In this document: positions 61,201 through 64,000 of the stretch, piece after piece
How positions within the stretch are numbered: the first letter of the stretch is position 1
How the letters are laid out: each line of letters opens with the position of its first letter
Origin: Balanoglossus misakiensis
Taxonomy: Eukaryota > Hemichordata
Reading direction: 5' to 3'
DNA length: 64,000 bases
Assembly (NCBI GenBank): GCA_040954595.2
Contig: CM082585.2
Span: 4,278,001-4,342,000, forward strand
The notes under the pieces: model-generated
Seen by the model: the letters and a program-made list of their open reading frames with translations, nothing else
The model's database searches: none
What the model was told of the DNA's origin: nothing
Program-made: the position numbers and the translations under genes

Positions 61201-61982
61201 TCGGATTAAAGATGTCTATGTCATTGCTCGTGACGTTGCTTCCGCTATGGAATTTCTCCATAGTACAAGTACCTTGCACAACAATATCCGAGAAGAATGT
61301 GTTCTGGTGACAATAAAAGATGACAATGTAAGTGGGATGAATATCCACGATTTCTATTCTTTAGAGAAGAAAACATTAATCAATTATTCAATATTTAAGT
61401 GTTGGTTAGTTTCTCCGAGTCTGGCCCGATGATGGTTTATAAATTGGTGGGGTTAGCTGTTTTTAAATACGTTGGGTTGTCCTGTTTTTTAATCACTAAA
61501 GTGGGTTACAACGTTTTGCAAATGTTTAATAGGCTGTCGACAGTGCGCTTTTGTTTTTGTGAATCAAGTACAGATGTCACATTATCCTAGCTCAAACTTT
61601 CACCTAACTGCATCATACAAGCCATGGAGTGCATTATTTGTATAATTAATGGTGTTTTGTCCGGGCGCGTAAATTAAACTAATACATATTTGGATGAAAA
61701 GCACTGAGGTTTAAATTACAAATTACTTTATGCTACATTAAGTCTTCAAAATTGTCTGCATGAGATTCCTAAACTACGTTTCATCAAAAAGCTGACTAAA
61801 ATTTGATATTTTTATCTTCCTTCTAGAATACCGTTAACAAAGCTTTCCTGTCGGATGTCAGCAAATCAAAGATCATAGAGAAGATCGGCGAAAAGTTAGC
61901 ATACAGCAAAGATATAACGGCTTATGGAAGACTGGTTTCACGACTGGTTAACTGTGCTAAGGAAACTCAGAAATTGGACTAG
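38937..61982 (+). CDS. lectin/CUB/LDLa/LRR-ectodomain GPCR with pseudokinase-like tail (unit B), 41 exons, one in-frame stop
   Basis: Forty-one exons with consistent phases sum to 7347 nt (2448 aa plus stop). Approximate residues: 1-22 signal peptide; 23-103 EGF-like and cbEGF; 104-249 four LDLa; 250-390 F-type lectin; 391-469 EGF-like and cbEGF; 470-592 CTLD; 593-675 two Cys-rich modules; 676-799 CUB; 800-972 unassigned beta-rich module; 973-1248 two CUB; 1249-1549 two CTLD; 1550-1828 seven LDLa; 1829-1981 LRRNT plus five LRRs; 1982-2320 7TM; 2321-2448 kinase-like tail. The LDLa-LRR-rhodopsin-type core is that of type C LGRs (RXFP and molluscan GRL101). The lectin and CUB modules and the tail are additions. 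The exon model is mine, unsupported by transcripts. A TAA at codon 378 would truncate the protein in this haplotype. Exon coordinates are given in the block entries that follow. Confidence 0.8.
40315..41808 (+). other. unit B exons 4-7: four LDL-receptor class A repeats
   Basis: Exons 40315-40416, 40851-40955, 41293-41412 and 41698-41808 each encode one six-Cys LDLa repeat and are phase 1 at both ends. The calcium-site acids are canonical in the last ([10 protein letters not shown]) and variant in the others ([28 protein letters not shown]). Symmetrical phase-1 exons are easily duplicated and shuffled. Confidence 0.85.
42177..43008 (+). other. unit B exons 8-9: F-type lectin (fucolectin) domain, with in-frame TAA
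   Basis: Exon 42177-42392 encodes [41 protein letters not shown] and [10 protein letters not shown]. Exon 42802-43008 encodes [16 protein letters not shown] and [13 protein letters not shown], then TAA (42969-42971), then [12 protein letters not shown]. The motifs ([29 protein letters not shown]) are those of the F-type lectin or discoidin-like fucolectin fold. The residues after the stop are the expected C-terminal strand, so the frame is right and the stop is a point change. The family binds fucose through a His/Arg/Arg set; I cannot place all of these with confidence. Confidence 0.82.
43223..44037 (+). other. unit B exons 10-11: EGF-like and calcium-binding EGF
   Basis: Exon 43223-43330 is a short Cys-rich module ([25 protein letters not shown]). 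Exon 43909-44037 is a cbEGF ([35 protein letters not shown]). Both are symmetrical phase-1 exons. Confidence 0.8.
44446..45231 (+). other. unit B exons 12-13: C-type lectin-like domain 1
   Basis: Exon 44446-44737 encodes [35 protein letters not shown] and [14 protein letters not shown]. Exon 45155-45231 encodes [18 protein letters not shown]. The CTLD cysteine pairs and the W-V-DG core are present. The EPN/QPD sugar position reads EPS, so classical calcium-dependent sugar binding is uncertain. Confidence 0.78.
45813..46330 (+). other. unit B exons 14-15: two unassigned Cys-rich modules
   Basis: Exon 45813-45950 ([32 protein letters not shown]) and exon 46220-46330 ([24 protein letters not shown]). 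Both are phase 1 at each end with good splice sites and no stops. They are disulfide-rich and about 37-46 residues long; I do not recognise the family. Confidence 0.6.
46664..47959 (+). other. unit B exons 16-18: CUB domain 1
   Basis: Exons 46664-46783, 47242-47399 and 47866-47959. Together they give [38 protein letters not shown] and [18 protein letters not shown], in the order expected for a CUB domain. The junctions are phase 1, then phase 0, then phase 1. Confidence 0.75.
48422..49272 (+). other. unit B exons 19-20: unassigned beta-rich extracellular module
   Basis: Exon 48422-48748 ([55 protein letters not shown]) continues in exon 49081-49272 ([25 protein letters not shown]). The pattern of short strands ending in a PGDFIG-IFY turn, with a final LPLQAI strand, suggests a jelly-roll-like fold. 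I do not know an established name for it. For exon 20 I use the donor GTATGTGG at 49273, which restores phase 1 to the next exon. The later GT at 49295 would break the frame. Confidence 0.6.
49425..49530. mobile_element. 106-bp foldback MITE in intron 20 of unit B
   Basis: TACAGTGAAACCTGTC at the left pairs with GACAGTTTTCACTGTA at the right (one mismatch). Inner segments GGACACCTAT and ATAGGTGTCC also pair. TA dinucleotides flank it, as with Tc1/mariner-derived MITEs. Confidence 0.75.
49838..49916. repeat. CCA/ACA-rich simple repeat
   Basis: An imperfect CCCCACCACCACC and AACAACAACATC tract inside intron 20 of unit B. The open frames over it are low complexity. Confidence 0.8.
50083..51123 (+). 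other. unit B exons 21-22: CUB domains 2 and 3
   Basis: Each is a single exon. 50083-50478 encodes [40 protein letters not shown] and GEGFEAHYY. 50692-51123 encodes [48 protein letters not shown] and GSGFLAKY. Both have the standard CUB motif order. The second retains the Tyr and Asp/Asn-rich loops often linked to calcium and ligand binding. Confidence 0.85.
51689..53443 (+). other. unit B exons 23-26: C-type lectin-like domains 2 and 3
   Basis: CTLD2 spans 51689-51901, 52008-52077 and 52425-52636: [63 protein letters not shown] and [19 protein letters not shown]. It has a QPD and a WHD, so it is the best candidate for a sugar-binding CTLD here, with galactose-type specificity suggested. CTLD3 is the single exon 53036-53443 ([35 protein letters not shown]), which is divergent and lacks the sugar motif. 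Confidence 0.78.
53767..57512 (+). other. unit B exons 27-32: seven LDL-receptor class A repeats
   Basis: Exons 53767-53886, 54385-54504, 54850-54966, 56245-56490 (two repeats in one exon), 56858-56974 and 57396-57512. All are phase 1 at both ends. Most keep the calcium motif ([49 protein letters not shown]). The second repeat in the double exon is degenerate. In RXFP receptors the LDLa next to the LRRs acts as an activation module; a similar role here is inferred. Confidence 0.85.
55716..55897. mobile_element. about 180-bp foldback element in intron 29 of unit B
   Basis: ATATAATTCCCCCGTATT at the left is the reverse complement of AATACGGGGGAATTATAT at the right. Arms of roughly 60 bp pair imperfectly (CTCACTCGTGTACCTGC against GCAGGCACACTCGT). 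It is GC-richer than its surroundings. The long minus-strand open frame over it (55332-55868) is best explained as a by-product. Confidence 0.7.
57678..59018 (+). other. unit B exons 33-38: LRRNT cap and five leucine-rich repeats
   Basis: Exon 57678-57780 is an LRRNT ([20 protein letters not shown]). Exons 57940-58008, 58224-58295, 58454-58525, 58719-58790 and 58947-59018 each encode one LRR of 23-24 residues, four of them exactly 72 nt, all phase 2 ([60 protein letters not shown]). One LRR per 72-nt phase-2 exon is the classical LGR gene structure. Confidence 0.88.
58029..58138. repeat. (GTAT)n microsatellite in intron 34 of unit B
   Basis: A pure GTAT tract with one GT slip near 58062. It is in the intron between LRR1 and LRR2, so it is not coding. 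Confidence 0.9.
59456..60471 (+). other. unit B exon 39: rhodopsin-family 7TM domain, type C LGR-like
   Basis: One exon encodes the hinge ([25 protein letters not shown]) and seven membrane spans. TM1 has [12 protein letters not shown]2 [13 protein letters not shown]3 a Cys (RLCHFAGF) and ERF in place of DRY ([11 protein letters not shown]); TM4 [15 protein letters not shown]5 [17 protein letters not shown]6 [16 protein letters not shown]7 [11 protein letters not shown] with NPxxY. The CC pair in the hinge and the exon organisation match LGRs. The donor at 60472 (ACAG|GTATAA) leads to the kinase-like exons. Reading on would enter a CTGT microsatellite. Confidence 0.9.
60500..60590. repeat. 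(CTGT)n microsatellite in intron 39 of unit B
   Basis: TGTCTGTCTGTC units with interspersed CTCT. It gives an artificial extension ([14 protein letters not shown]) of the 7TM open frame past its splice donor. Confidence 0.8.
61098..61982 (+). other. unit B exons 40-41: degenerate kinase-like intracellular tail
   Basis: Exon 61098-61327 encodes [36 protein letters not shown] and [17 protein letters not shown]. These line up with the hinge, helix E and catalytic loop of protein kinases. Exon 61827-61982 encodes [20 protein letters not shown] and [20 protein letters not shown], then TAG, which line up with the DFG region and helix F. The HRD motif is HNN and DFG is DVS. The glycine loop and VAIK lysine are absent, so it should be catalytically dead and structurally partial. 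Exons, phases and stop are conserved in unit A. The assignment rests on motif order only. Confidence 0.65.
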
Positions 61983-63001
61983 AAAGTTTAGTCACGCCTC
62001 TGAATGGGTATTTTTGTCAAGTTTTTAGTGTTTGAATTCTTAACTGTAAAGTATACTAACCTTTAAAATGGCCTTTTAAATGTTTAATATGATAATTATT
62101 ATAAGCGTAAACGAGTTCCTAATCGAATTTCTGAAACCACTTAATTGTTAATGAAATATGACAAATTATCATAATACAAGGCTATATTTCTTTGGACATA
62201 ATTTTGACGATAGATTTGTTCCTCGTCGAATATCAGTCATCAGTAGAATTTCTAATACTTTACCTATAATACAGGTACCTATAGTATGTATTTTGATATA
62301 TCTTTTTTGGATAAACTTTTCACGGAGAAAAGGAAGTTCTGATAGTTGGAAAATTGTGTGACAAATATACTTGTATCTGACTGGAATTTCATCTGGAACC
62401 TACTATACGCAAAAAGGAAGCAGGCATACAAAACTATGACCAATCTAAAATGCGTGGTTCAGTAACATAATGTTATAGTTTTGAGGGTGCCCTTCTAACA
62501 CATCATGAGTGCGAATGCACATTCCATGTTTTTCGACTACATGTATATAAACGTTTGTTGGCATTACATCATCACTAATAACGATACGTCAAATTGGTAT
62601 TGATTTTCTACAAGTTTTCAATTGTTAAATATAATATTTCCTCAATCTCTCTATTTTCGACTACATGTGTTTAAGTTTACTGGCATCATCTTCATTACAT
62701 CATCACTTATATGGAATTTAGAGGTATTGATCTTTTAAAAATGTACATTTTTAAGAAACATTTTTGGTCATGATCTGAGGAGAAATTAACGCTCCAAGGA
62801 CTGACATTGGGATAATTTACGACACTGATCAACAACCAATGGGAAACTATAGTGCCATTTTGCACTTTAATAATTGAATAATATTGATCATGTTATTTTC
62901 TGTCTTTATTTAGCTTTTTGAGAGAACTTTTTAAAAGTCTTTACATTAGGATTTTATAGCATTCTTACTAGCGTAAACATATGCGTGTTGTAATCAATAA
63001 A
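61983..63001 (+). other. 3' UTR-like region of unit B with polyadenylation signal AATAAA (62996-63001)
   Basis: Colinear with 35291-36722 of unit A. The shared AATAAA comes just after GCGTGTTGTA in both. No other exon was recognised. Confidence 0.55.
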
Positions 63002-63398
63002 ATCCATACATAATCACACTCTTTCGTGCATCAACGAGTCTTTACTTTAGTCACTCTATACTACGTTGTAACGGGAAGCATGACATGGTGGCACAATATT
63101 TTATTATTTTAATTCGTCACATTCGCGCCATTTATTTAGAACTGTATGCATAGTGTTGCAGCAGTTAATGTACAAGGGCGGGGTAAGTTGCAAGTTTTCA
63201 TTTGTCAATATTGCGATATTATTTGAGTCAGTTTGGACAGATTCTTCCCCTTCTACATGTACATTATACATCAGGGAGAAATCATACCAAATTACCATGT
63301 GCAAATTAGTGGAACAGTTCAAATATATTTTGATCATTATGCTGCTGGAATGGGTGATACAGATAAATTGAGAACTACTCCCTATAGTACAGTTCGGT
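63002..63398. other. non-coding, nothing recognised
   Basis: AT-rich spacer between the presumed poly-A site of unit B and the next tetranucleotide repeats. Open frames on both strands are short, and I saw no splice context or family similarity. Confidence 0.5.
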
Positions 63399-63500
63399 TC
63401 ATTCATTCATTCATTCATTCATTCATTCATTCATTCATTCGTTCGTTCGTTCGTTCGTTCGTTCGTTCGTTCGTTTGCTTGTTTGTTTGTTCGTTTGTTA
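63399..63500. repeat. (CATT)n-(CGTT)n-(TGTT)n microsatellite
   Basis: Tetranucleotide tracts CATT, then CGTT, then TGTT. They precede the block shared with 1070-1470, as the longer compound repeat does at 738-1064. Confidence 0.9.
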
Positions 63501-63569
63501 GTTACTTAACTATTTATTCATTCATTGCCCTTTCTTCGACAGGCATTTATTCATACAAATATTTTCATG

Positions 63570-64000
63570 AAACACGAAAATATGAAAAAGATAACCAAAA
63601 CTTATGGTGAGTGTTCCTTAAAATAATAATCATGCTACACATGATATCGCATTGCGGTTCTCAAGATACTGTAATCTCACTTTCAGATTTTTTTTCCTTT
63701 TATCCATTAGTTTCAAGGATGGCTTTTGGGTTATTGTTTTTCATCAAATGTCGTCCCTGAAAAAAACGTATCACAGACCGACCCTGTTTAATCTCACTTT
63801 CTACTCGACAACATGTTGGCCTTATCATTTATGCTACTTTGCATTTCAAGACGGAAAGTGTTCAGAACATGTTTGTCAGGTTAATGAAACTATTATCAAG
63901 ACTTGAAGCGTGTCATTTATTCTATAGGAAACGAATCCCAAGCATACTGGATTTACAAGGCTGGCATTGATAACAAAGTCTCAACAAATAACTTTTACAC
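63570..64000 (+). repeat. second copy of the left-edge block; probable start of the next tandem unit
   Basis: Matches 1070-1480 through most of its length, including the donor-like CTTATGGTGAGTG and the closing ATACTGGATTTACAAGGCTGGCATTGATAACAAAGTCTCA segment. If the array continues, the next receptor signal-peptide exon would be expected about 2 kb beyond the window. Confidence 0.65.

Noticed and set aside
1-64000. tRNA, rRNA, CRISPR arrays or bacterial operon features
   Set aside because: None seen. The gene structure is eukaryotic, and the repeats found are microsatellites, MITEs and gene duplications.

Overview
This is animal nuclear DNA, not bacterial. It is AT-rich, with multi-exon genes built of short exons and GT..AG introns, microsatellites, foldback MITEs and a tyrosine-recombinase retrotransposon. 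The protein families (GRL101/relaxin-receptor-like GPCR with LDLa repeats, F-type lectin, C-type lectin-like domains, CUB, and polycystin/REJ-type GAIN with a GPS) point to a marine invertebrate such as a mollusc, brachiopod, hemichordate, echinoderm or cephalochordate. The sequence alone does not let me choose among them. Gene models were built by hand from ORFs, splice sites and intron phases.

Layout, with all recognised genes on the + strand: (1) 1-3.5 kb is microsatellite-rich non-coding DNA plus a block that recurs at the right edge of the window. (2) 3.54-5.44 kb holds three 5' exons (signal peptide, EGF-like, cbEGF) of a receptor-gene copy called unit A here. (3) 6.1-33.2 kb holds three tandem paralogues of 13 exons each, about 649, 650 and 647 aa. 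Each encodes a signal peptide, two C-type lectin-like domains, a polycystin-type GAIN domain and a GPS motif, then stops with no membrane segment. Intron 12 of the first copy carries a decayed 4.96-kb DIRS/Ngaro-like retroelement. (4) 33.42-35.29 kb holds the 3' end of unit A: TM6-TM7 of a rhodopsin-family GPCR plus two kinase-like exons. (5) 38.94-61.98 kb holds unit B, a complete 41-exon receptor whose exons sum in frame to 2449 codons. It has EGF, four LDLa, F-type lectin, EGF, CTLD, CUB, two more CUB, two more CTLD, seven LDLa, LRRNT and five LRRs, a 7TM domain and a degenerate kinase-like tail. It carries one in-frame TAA, in the F-type lectin exon. (6) 63.4-64.0 kb repeats 0.7-1.47 kb and looks like the start of a further unit.

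The simplest reading is a tandem array of lectin-rich LGR receptors. One member (unit A) has lost its middle and now flanks a triplicated family of secreted lectin-GAIN proteins. Both products look like extracellular carbohydrate or ligand recognition proteins, in immunity or gamete recognition. The most unusual features are the pseudokinase-like tail on a GPCR, the GAIN/GPS proteins without a membrane domain, and the nesting of one family inside a gutted copy of the other.
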